64,000 nucleotides of DNA from Deltaproteobacteria bacterium. Lineage in GTDB: Bacteria; Desulfobacterota; DSM-4660; Desulfatiglandales; Desulfatiglandaceae. The position numbers and the translations under genes were made by a program. The stretch spans positions 1 to 64,000 of the forward strand of contig JAIPDI010000013.1 of NCBI GenBank assembly GCA_021737785.1. Direction: 5' to 3'. The notes under the pieces are model-generated. The model was not told the DNA's origin. It saw only the letters and a list, made by a program, of their open reading frames with translations, and did not search any database. This document shows, piece by piece, positions 1 to 9,257 of the stretch; within the stretch, counting starts at the first letter, position 1, and each line of letters opens with the position of its first letter.

Positions 1-43
1 GCGGGAATGGCGGGGGGTGGGTTTTTTCCTCCTTTCGGGCGAA

Positions 44-56
44 GGCCGGAATCCAG
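44..56. repeat. Fragment of palindromic REP-like element
   Basis: The 13 bases GGCCGGAATCCAG match the inner arm of the palindromic element present in full at 37898-38090 and 61341-61533. Only this arm is visible, so it is either a decayed copy or a copy cut by the window edge. Confidence 0.35.
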
Positions 57-195
57 ACGGGTTACCGCCAGTTATTGAGATGTTACCTAAATTCAAGGTA
101 TCCGTGGCAAGATAGACGTTTTTTCGTTGTCCTGCAATAGATGGGTGGCAAAACAGTGTAAACGACAACAATTTTCAAACGAAAGGTCGGACATT

Positions 196-387
196 ATGGC
201 CAACACTTATAGGGCTGTCACAAAGAAGGATGGCGAATGGTGGATTGGTTGGATTGAAGAGGTTCCCGGTGTGAACTGCCAAGAACGTACTCGTGATGAA
301 CTGCTCAATAGTCTAAAGGTCACTCTGAAGGAGGCCCTTGAGTTCAACAGGCTGGAGGCAATTGCAGCAGCCGAACCCAACTATTGA
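196..387 (+). CDS. hicB: HicB-family antitoxin
   Basis: A 63-residue protein of the HicB antitoxin family, which binds and neutralises the HicA mRNA interferase and usually represses its own operon. The pattern YRAVTKKDGEWWIGWIEE, followed by PGV and a helix rich in LK.ALE, is the partial RNase-H-like HicB fold. The frame is open from 127, but the ATG at 196 gives the normal HicB N-terminus (MANTYRAV) and has a purine-rich stretch about 9 bases upstream, so I chose it. It lacks an obvious C-terminal DNA-binding domain, so it is the short form. hicA follows 15 bases downstream, giving the antitoxin-first order. Confidence 0.85.
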   Translation: MANTYRAVTKKDGEWWIGWIEEVPGVNCQERTRDELLNSLKVTLKEALEFNRLEAIAAAEPNY

Positions 388-402
388 GGAACTGGTGACG
401 GT

Positions 403-585
403 ATGAAGCGTGAGGAACTCATCAAACATATGCGCAGGCATGGCTGTGCGTTTGTGCGTGAGGGTGGCAGTCATTCCTGGTGGGAGAACACAGCAGGAAA
501 TGGTAGGTCCTCCGTGCCGCGTCATAACGAAATCAGGGACAACCTTGTACGCAAAATATGCAAAGACTACGCATTCCGTTTATAA
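403..585 (+). CDS. hicA: HicA-family toxin (mRNA interferase)
   Basis: A 60-residue HicA toxin. It starts MKREELIKHMRRHG and carries the double-stranded-RNA-binding-like core: a Gly-Ser-His motif (GGSHSWW) with the catalytic histidine, then VPRHNEI near the C-terminus. The family cleaves mRNA when freed from HicB. The length is normal for HicA and nothing looks broken. It is the second gene of a two-gene operon with hicB. Family assignment is firm; activity is not proven by sequence. Confidence 0.88.
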   Translation: MKREELIKHMRRHGCAFVREGGSHSWWENTAGNGRSSVPRHNEIRDNLVRKICKDYAFRL

Positions 586-733
586 GATGATGTACCGAAC
601 CATGGGCTCAATCCGGTACACACCGACCATGATACCAACCTCTGAAATGCACGTACTCAGCCAGCATTCCGATGCCAAATCGGCCGAACCATTCACTGGT
701 GCAGCAGCAAGAGACAGCGGAGGTGATTCGGGA

Positions 734-1792
734 ATGAGATATAGCAAGATCAGGGACAAGATGTCCGCCTCGTTGGCGATCTTCCTTGTTTGCTTCTCTG
801 TCTTGGAGTTCAATCATCAGAATGTTTACTCTCAGAACAAGCACGCGCAACCGGGCAGCCACACACTTGCAATCACCGTAAACAACTTGCAGCGGACCTA
901 CATTGTCCATGTTCCCGCCACCTACAGACCGCAAACGCCCTCGCCAATGGTGATCATACTGCATGGTGGCGGGGGTACCGCCAAAGCCGCAATGTGGGAG
1001 ACAGGGTGGGCGGTGAAGGCCGACAAGGAGGGATTCTTGGTCGTCTTTCCCAACGCCATGGCGCGCGACCCTGCACGGCGAAGCAGCTTTGCAAGCAACC
1101 CTCAGCTATGGAACGACGGCTCCGACCGGTTTTATCCCGGCCAGAAAGTTGCAGACGATGTCGGCTTCATCGCTGCTATGCTCGACGATCTTGCCGCTCG
1201 GTTCACACTGGACGAGCGGCGGGTTTTCCTCACTGGCTTCTCCAACGGTGCCTCAATGAGCTTTCGCGTCGGCGCGGAATTGCCGAATCGTATCGCCGCC
1301 ATTGCGCCCGTCGCGGGCGCGCTGTGGTTTGATCCCCCCAAGTTCCGGCATCCGGTCTCCATGTGCTACATCACGGGTACGGCCGATCCACTGAACCTGA
1401 TCGAGGGCGGCGTGCCGAAACTCGCAACCGGCGCCAGCGACAGAGTTCGCGCCAAACCAAAACCGCCCGTGCGCGAGTCGATACTGAAGTGGGCCAAAGC
1501 GCTTGGCTGCGCAATGACACCAGTGAGCATTTCCCACTTCAACGGCGTCCGCACCGAAACCTATGGTTCTTGCAGCAATGATGCAGAGGTGGTTTACATC
1601 GCTGTCGATGGCCTCGGCCACACTTGGGCTGGCGGCAAAAGCCTCTTGCCGGAAAGCATGGTTGGAATGACTTCTGACAGGATCAATGCAACGGACATCA
1701 TCTGGGATTTTTTCCATAAACACCCCGGCTCTGTGGAAGATGATGAAGCTGCCCAGGAATCAGCGGGCCATGTAAACCCCGGGCTCCGGTGA
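734..1792 (+). CDS. Secreted PHB-depolymerase-family esterase
   Basis: A 352-residue alpha/beta hydrolase of the polyhydroxybutyrate-depolymerase/LpqC esterase family. An N-terminal hydrophobic segment (about residues 10-25) looks like a signal peptide, so it probably acts outside the cytoplasm. VIILHGGGG is the oxyanion-hole strand, GFSNGAS carries the nucleophilic serine, TGTADP carries the acid and GLGHTWAGG the catalytic histidine. The open frame reaches back to 410, but the first 108 codons run over hicA in another frame and are not family-like. The ATG at 734 has a strong GGAGGTGA site 7 bases upstream. The true substrate could be any short acyl or feruloyl-type ester. Confidence 0.8.
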   Translation: MRYSKIRDKMSASLAIFLVCFSVLEFNHQNVYSQNKHAQPGSHTLAITVNNLQRTYIVHVPATYRPQTPSPMVIILHGGGGTAKAAMWETGWAVKADKEGFLVVFPNAMARDPARRSSFASNPQLWNDGSDRFYPGQKVADDVGFIAAMLDDLAARFTLDERRVFLTGFSNGASMSFRVGAELPNRIAAIAPVAGALWFDPPKFRHPVSMCYITGTADPLNLIEGGVPKLATGASDRVRAKPKPPVRESILKWAKALGCAMTPVSISHFNGVRTETYGSCSNDAEVVYIAVDGLGHTWAGGKSLLPESMVGMTSDRINATDIIWDFFHKHPGSVEDDEAAQESAGHVNPGLR

Positions 1793-1971
1793 GACGATAC
1801 GACGACTCATTGACCGCCCCCGCCTACAAGCCGGCGACAATCCAGTGTTGAAAGAGGAGGACCGTGATAACCAGAGGCGCCGTCCTAATCAACGACGCCG
1901 CCGCGATTTCCCTTGACTTTCATATTATTTTCAATATGATTCCCCACAACTACCGAATTCCCAGTACCCTT

Positions 1972-2041
1972 GAACCTTAAACTTTGGGCTTTCGGGTTTG
2001 AGCTTTCAGCTTTCAGCTTTCAGCTTTGACCTTTGAGCTTT
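1972..2041. repeat. Heptamer tandem array (10 units)
   Basis: Ten consecutive 7-base units keep perfect register: gaacctt, aaacttt, gggcttt, cgggttt, gagcttt, three of cagcttt, gaccttt, gagcttt. It lies in the 1793-2428 gene-free stretch, where I see no other structured feature. The cagcttt unit is the complement of the aaagctg units in the array at 36994-37210. Confidence 0.9.
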
Positions 2042-2428
2042 CTTCTTATGAATTATCCTCTCAAATATCCCCTACCCACCTCCTAACAGCGTTTCTCCGG
2101 GCTGTTGGGAGCGAAAACCATCAACACAAACTATCCGGAATTTTCAAGAACGGAACCTGAACCTCCACGGTGCCCTGCAGATCTCACAGGCTGACCGGAT
2201 GAACATGCGGCAAGGGTAGAAATGAATGACGTTTCCAAGCCAATGCAGTAGACTCCGGACGACTCTCCCCAGAATGGGGATCGGAACGCACAGCATCGGG
2301 ATTAAACAGAAGCTCTAACCATATCAACTGGTTTTATTAATACAACGTGGTCTTGGTATCCGCACGCTCGAAACTCGACGATATTGAACGGAAACTGTTC
2401 AATAACTTGTTGGCAGGAGAAATGGCCC

Positions 2429-2773
2429 ATGAGCTTCAACGAAGATGAACTACGAAAAATCGAGAGCGCAACATCGGGTTGGCTGAAGAAGAAAGCCCGA
2501 GCCAAAGTCACCCAATCCATACGCTCATGGCGACCAAGAATTGAGAGAGCAAAAACAATGCCAGAAGGGCAGAGGCAGGATGAGCTGAAACGTCTTCTTA
2601 ACGAAGCAACTACTTCACGACACCGAGCCCTCCAGATTGGCGCAAATTCTCATGGACACTCTGAATGGGCCGCCGCTGCTGTGTGTGAAAGTTGGCTTCA
2701 CGAGCTGCTCGGTGGTTCGGCAGAAAGTATTTCTCGGGTCGAAACTCTCATAGATAAACTTGAGCGCAGATAA
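2429..2773 (+). CDS. Hypothetical helical protein
   Basis: A 114-residue protein that I do not recognise. It is rich in Lys, Arg and Glu, looks almost entirely helical, and has no signal peptide or membrane segment. A distinctive patch is the segment GHSEWAAAAVCESW. The ATG at 2429 is preferred over the frame start at 2384 because CAGGAGA lies 8 bases before it. It precedes the GajA/GajB pair in the same direction, about 280 bases upstream, so it could be an accessory gene of that defence locus, but nothing in the sequence proves this. Confidence 0.55.
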   Translation: MSFNEDELRKIESATSGWLKKKARAKVTQSIRSWRPRIERAKTMPEGQRQDELKRLLNEATTSRHRALQIGANSHGHSEWAAAAVCESWLHELLGGSAESISRVETLIDKLERR

Positions 2774-2814
2774 TCATGGTAGATAAAAATTAAAAATAAG
2801 ATTGGTCAGCAATA

Positions 2815-2952
2815 TTGTTTGCGATTGTCGCGCTCCCAATCGCGTTCCCTTTTGGCGTCGTCTGGGTCAGTCTGGAGGTTTTGGTTATAGGAATCGTTGC
2901 GTTGGGCTGGAGTAAAGGACATGAAGGACCATTTCCTACAAACAAAGAGTAA
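2815..2952 (+). CDS. Candidate small single-pass membrane protein
   Basis: A 45-codon reading frame with a TTG start, between the hypothetical gene and gajA. It encodes one long hydrophobic stretch (about residues 2-33, including VALPIAFPFGVVWVSL and VLVIGIVALGW) and a short polar tail GHEGPFPTNKE. The amino-acid pattern is that of a genuine transmembrane hairpin or single helix. There is no good ribosome-binding site, and two stop codons (2791 and 2797) separate it from an ATG at 2776. It is either a very small membrane protein or the tail of a decayed gene. Confidence 0.3.
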   Translation: MFAIVALPIAFPFGVVWVSLEVLVIGIVALGWSKGHEGPFPTNKE

Positions 2953-3057
2953 ATTGCCCAACAAAGGGCTCCAAGGGACATCGGCGCTATCGCACCGCCG
3001 TCCCTGAGCCCAAGCGTTCGCTGATTTGTGGAGTTTGCATTTGGAGGATGTGATTGT

Positions 3058-5166
3058 ATGCATATTACGGAATTGAGAATCCGCCACTTCAGGAGTTTTG
3101 CAAAGGCCAAGTTTTCCTTCCGACAGGGGGTCAACACGCTAATCGGAGAGAATGGCTCCGGCAAGACGAATGCTCTGCATGCTTTGCGCATTCTCCTTGA
3201 TGAGTCTCTCACGCGAAATGCCGTGTACCTTCGTGAGTCAGAATTCTGCCGCAATCTCGGGCAGTGGCGTGGACATTGGATCGTGGTATCTGCAGACTTC
3301 TCGAATCTGGATTCATCGGAAGGGTGCCAGCTTCTTAGACATAACACAGCGCACATGGATGGAACGAACACCGCCACCTATTCGTTCTTCTTTCGACCAA
3401 AAGGCGAGATTCGAAAGAAATTGTACGAGTTGTCAAGCGAAGGCGAGGATCCGGACGAGTATCTATCCAGCCTGACAGTTGACGATTACGAGCCTGTGTG
3501 GACGGGTCGAGCACGTGGAAACTTTCTGGACGATCAGATATACAAAGCATATGTCGGCGATTTCGATACGGGTGAGTTTCCTAATCCCGAGGACGACGAC
3601 CAAGATGTCATAGGTGTCAAAGTGCAACCAATCTATCAGGAAGTCGCCTGCACCTTTGTGCCGGCACTCCGTGATGTTATTGCCGATATGCGTGGCTATC
3701 GCAGCAATCCGCTTCTGACTCTACTGCGGGGTATGGAATCATCTATCATGATCGCGGATTCTGAACGGATTACCGGGAAAATTGCTGACCTTAACAGTGA
3801 TATCTCCTCGTTACAGGAAATTAAAAGATTAGCGAACGGAATCGAGGCTACGCTACACAATGCAGTTGGGCACACGTATGCGCCTGGGATAAGCATTAAA
3901 TCCGCTCTCCCAGATTCAATGGAGAAGCTCCTTCAGCGCCTTAGTGTGCTCGTGGGGGACAGCGCGGTTTCAGACTATCGTGGAGAATTGCACGAGCAGA
4001 GCCTAGGGGGTGCGAACCTCATATACGTGGCTCTAAAGCTACTTGAGTATGAGTTCAAGCTCTCGAGTGACCGAGTAGCTCATTTCCTGTTGATCGAAGA
4101 ACCAGAAGCCCATATCCATACACACATACAGAAGTCCTTGTTTTCCAAACTTCCTTCAAGAAGGACCCAAGTAATTGTCTCCACCCACTCTACGCATATA
4201 TCGTCTGCTGCTCAAATCGCGAGCGTCAACATTCTTGCAAAGAAGGCCGACCATGCGGAGGTTTACCAACCCGCGCGCGGTCTTTCGCCTGAGATAGTGA
4301 CACGTGTAGAGAGATACTTGGATGCCGTTCGTTCAACATTGCTGTTTGCCAAAGGCGTTCTATTGGTTGAAGGGGCCGCAGAGCAGATCATGATCCCTGC
4401 AATGTTACGGGCGGTGTTTGGTGTGAGCCCAGACGAGCTTGGTTTCAGTGTAATAACAATGAGTTCTGCATTTTTCCTTCACATTGCAGTCATCTTCGCC
4501 GATGATCGAATTCAGCGTCCTTGTGCAATTGCTACAGACCGTGACACGTCTCTCATCGACCTCCCTGACGATCCAGAAGACGACACCAAAGACCAGGCAC
4601 ACGCGAGAGCAGCAGAGAAGTCAGGCGAGTCTCGGCACCAGAGTCTCCAGGAACTCGCCGATGGCAATCCATGGCTTCGCGCCTTTTTCACCGATCATAC
4701 TTTTGAAGTGGGATTCATTAGTGCCGGTAACACGTGGGAAGTGGTGCGCACCCTGAACAATATCTACAACAATGCTGGCTTCAAAAAGAGAAGCAAACAG
4801 AGACTGGAATCGGATGATCCCCCAACATACGGCAAGGAGATCCTACGGCTCTCAGGAAAACTAGGAAAGGGTTGGTTCGCTCTTTTGTTGTCCGAGAAAC
4901 TTGTTTCACGAACCAACATTCCTGATTATATTCTTCAAGCGGTTGCCTTTGCCAGTCATGCGAGCATCGATGAGAGCTCGTTGAAACAGATAGGGTTATT
5001 CAGGGCTACGGCTGAAGCTAATTACGAAGACGACACTCTCCGCAAGGTTCTGCCGTCCCTCACGGAATTGGAGCGTATGAGCCCAAGCGATTTTCTTTCG
5101 ACCTTCCGCGAGGCTGTACCCTCTGACCCACTATCGCTTTTCTGCCAATATCTTGAAGAATACTGA
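3058..5166 (+). CDS. gajA: GajA-like OLD-family ATPase-nuclease (Gabija defence)
   Basis: A 702-residue OLD-family protein with an ABC-type ATPase and a C-terminal Toprim nuclease domain. Walker A is GENGSGKTN (residues 30-38), a signature-like SLGGANL and Walker B FLLIEEPEAH follow, and VIVSTHSTH is the H-loop. The Toprim glutamate is in LLVEGAAEQ and its acidic pair in CAIATDRD. In Gabija systems GajA is a nucleotide-sensing endonuclease that cuts phage DNA. The ATG at 3058 is preferred over 3028 because GGAGG precedes it by 10 bases. A UvrD-like helicase starts 5 bases after the stop, the defining partner. The length is slightly above the usual roughly 600 residues. Confidence 0.85.
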   Translation: MHITELRIRHFRSFAKAKFSFRQGVNTLIGENGSGKTNALHALRILLDESLTRNAVYLRESEFCRNLGQWRGHWIVVSADFSNLDSSEGCQLLRHNTAHMDGTNTATYSFFFRPKGEIRKKLYELSSEGEDPDEYLSSLTVDDYEPVWTGRARGNFLDDQIYKAYVGDFDTGEFPNPEDDDQDVIGVKVQPIYQEVACTFVPALRDVIADMRGYRSNPLLTLLRGMESSIMIADSERITGKIADLNSDISSLQEIKRLANGIEATLHNAVGHTYAPGISIKSALPDSMEKLLQRLSVLVGDSAVSDYRGELHEQSLGGANLIYVALKLLEYEFKLSSDRVAHFLLIEEPEAHIHTHIQKSLFSKLPSRRTQVIVSTHSTHISSAAQIASVNILAKKADHAEVYQPARGLSPEIVTRVERYLDAVRSTLLFAKGVLLVEGAAEQIMIPAMLRAVFGVSPDELGFSVITMSSAFFLHIAVIFADDRIQRPCAIATDRDTSLIDLPDDPEDDTKDQAHARAAEKSGESRHQSLQELADGNPWLRAFFTDHTFEVGFISAGNTWEVVRTLNNIYNNAGFKKRSKQRLESDDPPTYGKEILRLSGKLGKGWFALLLSEKLVSRTNIPDYILQAVAFASHASIDESSLKQIGLFRATAEANYEDDTLRKVLPSLTELERMSPSDFLSTFREAVPSDPLSLFCQYLEEY

Positions 5167-5171
5167 GGACA

Positions 5172-6965
5172 ATGATTCGTCTTAATTCAGAGCAGAAAGC
5201 CGCGGTTGAATGTGATGGAAACGTCGCGATTACCGCTTGTCCTGGGAGTGGGAAAACTCGCGTATTGACAGCTCGTGTAATCCGTGGGCTGAACGAACTC
5301 AAATCCGGCAGAGAACGTGTCATTGCCCTCACCTTTACAAACCGAGCGGCAGACGAAATTCAGGCACGTTTGGATCAAGAAAATGTAGCAATGGACTGTC
5401 TTTGGGCAGGAACAATCCATGCATTTGCACTCGAATGGGTTTTACGGCCTTACGCTCCTTACTCTGAGATTACCAGATTCGGGTTCACCGTCGCAGACGA
5501 ATTCTGTACTGAACGGCTCTTGGATGAATTGAAGCGGGACGCGAAGCTTCCTCTCTATATGGAGATCGATACAACACAGACGCGATCCGGGTGCGATCTC
5601 AACGCAGACCATAACAGGCGCATGATATTCGAACGATACAAAGCCCGACTTCGGGACATGAAGCTCATTGACTATGACGACGTGCTCTATCTATCATTCA
5701 GCATCCTCACAAAACACCCCGAAGTAGCGGCAACTCTGGCCTCTATCACTCGTATAGTCTGTGTGGATGAGGTGCAGGATATCCAGGATCTACAGTTTGG
5801 CATCTTGTCCACGATATTTAGGGCCGCTGCCTCACCGGTCAAACTCTTCTTTGTCGGTGATGCGGATCAGTCGATTTACGAGTCGTTGGGAGCTCTCACA
5901 AAGTCACCAGAGGAGATCGCGACCGAATTTGGTCTTGATAATGTTGTTCATTTGGAGTTGAAAGGGAATTATCGATCTACACAGCGCATCATTGACTTTT
6001 ATCGCCGCCTTAGATCGTCTGCCCCAGTCATCGAATCTCGCACAGACTATGCCGGTTCCGCTGGTTTCATAACATTCCAAAATCAAACAATCTTTAAGGA
6101 GGACCTCCCTACAAATATTGCTGCTCTTATTAAGAGCGCATTGGAAGACGGCGTGGCACCGCAGGACATTTGCGTTCTAGCGCCACATTGGTGGCATATT
6201 CGGGCACTTGCTCGGAGGCTGGTCGGCCTGCTTCCCCAAGTTGACTTCGATGCACCCGGGCTATCTCCCCTACATAGCTCGCGGGACAATCTCTGGTTTA
6301 AGATTGGCAGGCTGTTTCTCATGAATCCTTCCCCATCTCGAACGCGGACCCGGATTCGCTGGGCGAAAGAAGTCCTCTCTGATTTAGGCACGCTCGGTAA
6401 CATGTCGCCTCCTGAAATCATTGTGACTCCAAGGCGACTGCTCAGGTTGATTAATGCAATGTCTTCGACTCAAACAGAGGGTATGCCCTATCTGCGAGAT
6501 GTTTTTTCCCAATTCTTGGTGAAGATAGGTCTTGATCTTGCCTCAAGCGATGCACTGCATATCTCATTCAATACGTTCTTCGAAAAAGCTGAGAACCGTA
6601 TTGCGAATGCGGAGGGCGGAATCCCTACCGATATTGCTAGCTTCAGAAAACTATTCAGCCATCCTGCTGGCGTCGTGGTGAGCACGTGCCACGGAGTGAA
6701 AGGGGAGGAATACGACACTGTGATAGCCTTCGGCCTTCTCAAAGGATACGTGCCGCACTGGTCTGTGATAATAAATGGATCCGAACGAGAGGCATCAGAA
6801 CGAGAATCAAAACTACTTTATGTCATTTGCTCCAGGGCCAAGCGTCGTCTTCATCTGATCGCTGAAAGGGGCAGAACCACCCAAAGGGGCAATCCTTATG
6901 AAACTGCCGAATTGCTTAAGCAGGTGCGCTTTGAGTGTGACGAAGTTGAGAATTGCTTCTTATGA
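5172..6965 (+). CDS. gajB: GajB-like UvrD/PcrA-family helicase (Gabija defence)
   Basis: A 597-residue superfamily-1A helicase. Motif I is ACPGSGKTR near residue 25, motif Ia ALTFTNRAADE, motif II VDEVQDIQ, motif III GDADQSIYESLGA, motif IV LKGNYRST, motif V STCHGVKGEEYD and motif VI LLYVICSRAKRR. All catalytic motifs are present. In Gabija, GajB partners GajA and is thought to sense nucleic-acid ends and deplete nucleotides. GAGGACA overlapping the gajA stop provides its ribosome-binding site, so the two are translationally linked. The protein is longer than the usual roughly 500-residue GajB but has no extra recognisable domain. Confidence 0.85.
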   Translation: MIRLNSEQKAAVECDGNVAITACPGSGKTRVLTARVIRGLNELKSGRERVIALTFTNRAADEIQARLDQENVAMDCLWAGTIHAFALEWVLRPYAPYSEITRFGFTVADEFCTERLLDELKRDAKLPLYMEIDTTQTRSGCDLNADHNRRMIFERYKARLRDMKLIDYDDVLYLSFSILTKHPEVAATLASITRIVCVDEVQDIQDLQFGILSTIFRAAASPVKLFFVGDADQSIYESLGALTKSPEEIATEFGLDNVVHLELKGNYRSTQRIIDFYRRLRSSAPVIESRTDYAGSAGFITFQNQTIFKEDLPTNIAALIKSALEDGVAPQDICVLAPHWWHIRALARRLVGLLPQVDFDAPGLSPLHSSRDNLWFKIGRLFLMNPSPSRTRTRIRWAKEVLSDLGTLGNMSPPEIIVTPRRLLRLINAMSSTQTEGMPYLRDVFSQFLVKIGLDLASSDALHISFNTFFEKAENRIANAEGGIPTDIASFRKLFSHPAGVVVSTCHGVKGEEYDTVIAFGLLKGYVPHWSVIINGSEREASERESKLLYVICSRAKRRLHLIAERGRTTQRGNPYETAELLKQVRFECDEVENCFL

Positions 6966-6997
6966 TAGCGAACAACTCCATGCAGAAGAGGGCGCGG

Positions 6998-7211
6998 GCT
7001 TTCGGGACGTCCATAAGAACCTAAATAACGTGACACAAATGCAATGACCGGTAATATTTCGGGCATGTCGAGGACGGCACGATTAGACGCACCCGGCGTA
7101 TTGCACCACAATATGACCCGGGGGATAGAGCGTAAGAAGATTTTCAGAAATATCCAGGACCGGGATGATTTACTTGAACGGATATTCGTCATTTTGCCGG
7201 AAACCCATACC
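6998..7211. repeat. Direct repeat, copy 1 (transposase remnant)
   Basis: This stretch of about 214 bases recurs in the same orientation at 9258-9470 with about 90 percent identity by eye. It starts GCTTTCGGGACGTCCATAAG and ends at aaacccatacc. The repeated unit is the 5' end of a REP-associated transposase gene plus its leader. The two copies bracket the lipoprotein gene at 7498-9252. Confidence 0.85.
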
Positions 7212-7497
7212 TCCTATGTGGCGGCGGTTTGATCAGAAGCCTCGGGGGATGGAAAGAGGTAAAGAAGCTGAGATTGAACCGGCAGGATGGTGTGAAGGGC
7301 GACGAGAGGATACTGCGTGACGTATTCAGGCAGCAGGAAGAAGAGAATATCCGAGGCGAGGCGTCTTTTCTGTTACTGGTGTGTCAGAGAGCTTGGGGGG
7401 CGCATGACAGATATGGCAAAATTACTGGGGCTTGCCCAACCGGCCATCGGTTATGCTGTCGAGCGGGGAGAACTGCTAACAATAAGGAGAAAACAAG
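7065..7497 (+). pseudogene. REP-associated tyrosine transposase (RAYT) remnant
   Basis: The first piece (7065-7230) encodes the typical N-terminus of a Y1/RAYT transposase (MSRTARLDAPGVLHH, then TRGIERKKIF and DDLLERI). It stops before the catalytic HUH and tyrosine region. The rest continues in other frames with the family C-terminus: SLGGWKEVKKLRL and GDERIL from 7229, then ISEARRLFCYW and the helix-turn-helix MAKLLGLAQPAIGYAVERGE from about 7345. So there is an internal deletion plus two frame changes, and the gene is dead. The ribosome-binding site of the next gene lies inside its 3' end. Confidence 0.8.
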
Positions 7498-9252
7498 ATG
7501 ATGATGAGACCAACACGTACGTTACTGCTTCTGCCGCTCGTCGCACTCCTTGCCGCCTGTTCCGGCGGGGACGCCGATACCCCAACCCCTTACGCCAATA
7601 CCATCACCCAGATGACTGCCTCCATCCAGAAACAACTGGCTGACAGCGGGGCAACCGGCGGGATCTCGATCGCCCTGGTGGACGACCAGACGGTGGTCTG
7701 GGCAAAGAGCTTTGGCTACGCCGATGCGGAGGCGCGCACCTTGGCCACTCCCGACACAGTGTACCGAATCTGCTCGGTTACGAAGACCTTCACCGGCACG
7801 ATGATCATGCAGCTATCCGACCAGGGGCTGCTCGATGTCGGCGACCCCCTGACGCGATTCATCCCGACCTTTTCGATCCAGCCGCCTCTCGGCTTTGCTG
7901 AAGGGGGTCCGATCACGATCCGTTCGATCCTGACGCACCATTCCGGCATTCCGGGCGACATCGACAACGGGGTTTATACTGCGGAACCAGACCCTGATTT
8001 CAATACCAAGCTCGTCACCTATCTCCAGGGCGAGTACCTGACCTATCCGACCAATTTCATCTGGGCATATTCCAACAGCGCCATCTCCCTTCTTGCCACC
8101 ATTATCGCCAATGCCTCGGGCCAGAGCTTCCAGGCCTACTCGGACGCACTATTTCAGACCCTCGGCATGGACCACACCTCCGTCTCCATCGACAGCCCGA
8201 AGGTCTCCGCGAATCTGGCAAAAGGCTACCGGGAAGGCCAGGAAGTACCCCAGTTCTACAACAATGGGAGCACAACCGGAGCCATCATCTCGACAATCCA
8301 GGATATGGCAAAATTCATCAAAATGGTCAACGCTGGGGGCGAGGGTGAGCGAGGACAGGTCCTCAAACCGGAAACCCTGGAAAGGATGCTCACCCCTCAA
8401 AACGGCGATATCCCCCTCGATTTCGATAACAGAATCGGTCTGATCTGGTTTCTCGATGACGCCGATCTTGCCTATGCTGGAAGGGTCTGTCATCACAATG
8501 GCGGGAATCCGGGCTTTCGCAGCCACCTCGAAATCCTGAGGGATCATAATCTCGGGGTTGTGGTCCTCGCCAATGACGAGCAGATCCTTTACGAGGAAAT
8601 TGCCAAGCAGGCCCTGAAGCTCGCCCTCCAGGAAAAGACCGGCCTCACTCCTACGCCTTTCCCTGAGCCACCTTACTCACCAGCTGTGGCATGGGATCAG
8701 GCCAGGTTGGATGCCCTCCAGGGCGTCTACGTCTTTTCCAGAACGCTGTATGCTTCTCCCGTTCCCTTCATCAGGGTTCGGAGCGTACCCGGCGCACTCG
8801 AGTGGACAAACCCGGACGACGGCACCACCATCCATGTGGTGCCGAAGGCGAACGGTTGGCTCTCGGCCCCGGGATCTCAGGCCAGGGAGTACGAATTCAG
8901 CGAGATCTCGGGCAGGAATGTGATGATCTGGCACGGCAAAGGGCAAAGCTTGCTCGCTGCCGAATACTACACCCTCCCGGCGATCCCCGCCGCCTGGACA
9001 ACCCGTCTTGGTACATACGAGGCAACGAATTGCCAGAGCGTCTTCTCGTGCGGGACAGGAAGCCTTTTCGTTGCGGAAGGCATGCTCGGTTTCGACACCA
9101 ACGTGCTCGTTCCCGTCTCCGATACCCTCGCTTACATATGCGGTCTCGGCCGCAAGGGCGGAAGTTCGGCCCAGATCCTCTCGGTACCTCCTGATGGGCA
9201 TGAGGAACTGCAACTGCTGGGACTGCGGTACCGGAAATCGGCAAACCCTTAG
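7498..9252 (+). CDS. Class C beta-lactamase-fold serine hydrolase lipoprotein
   Basis: A 584-residue lipoprotein of the beta-lactamase/penicillin-binding-protein-like serine hydrolase family (EstB/AmpC fold). The N-terminus has a hydrophobic stretch and a lipobox LAAC with lipid cysteine 21. The SxxK motif is S93-V-T-K96, the tyrosine motif is Y191-S-N and the third motif is H333-N-G. The C-terminal 190 residues form a separate beta-rich domain common in such lipoproteins. Substrates in the family range from peptidoglycan peptides to esters, so antibiotic resistance should not be assumed. AAGGAGA lies 7 bases before the first of three ATGs. Transposase remnants flank it on both sides, suggesting it arrived as a passenger. 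Confidence 0.85.
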   Translation: MMMRPTRTLLLLPLVALLAACSGGDADTPTPYANTITQMTASIQKQLADSGATGGISIALVDDQTVVWAKSFGYADAEARTLATPDTVYRICSVTKTFTGTMIMQLSDQGLLDVGDPLTRFIPTFSIQPPLGFAEGGPITIRSILTHHSGIPGDIDNGVYTAEPDPDFNTKLVTYLQGEYLTYPTNFIWAYSNSAISLLATIIANASGQSFQAYSDALFQTLGMDHTSVSIDSPKVSANLAKGYREGQEVPQFYNNGSTTGAIISTIQDMAKFIKMVNAGGEGERGQVLKPETLERMLTPQNGDIPLDFDNRIGLIWFLDDADLAYAGRVCHHNGGNPGFRSHLEILRDHNLGVVVLANDEQILYEEIAKQALKLALQEKTGLTPTPFPEPPYSPAVAWDQARLDALQGVYVFSRTLYASPVPFIRVRSVPGALEWTNPDDGTTIHVVPKANGWLSAPGSQAREYEFSEISGRNVMIWHGKGQSLLAAEYYTLPAIPAAWTTRLGTYEATNCQSVFSCGTGSLFVAEGMLGFDTNVLVPVSDTLAYICGLGRKGGSSAQILSVPPDGHEELQLLGLRYRKSANP

Positions 9253-9257
9253 GCATG

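Noticed and set aside
410-733. 108-codon N-terminal extension of the esterase frame
   Set aside because: It overlaps hicA in another frame, has no family match, and the strong ribosome-binding site precedes the ATG at 734.
2806-3087. Minus-strand frame of 93 codons upstream of gajA
   Set aside because: No ribosome-binding site or family pattern, and it overlaps the gajA start.
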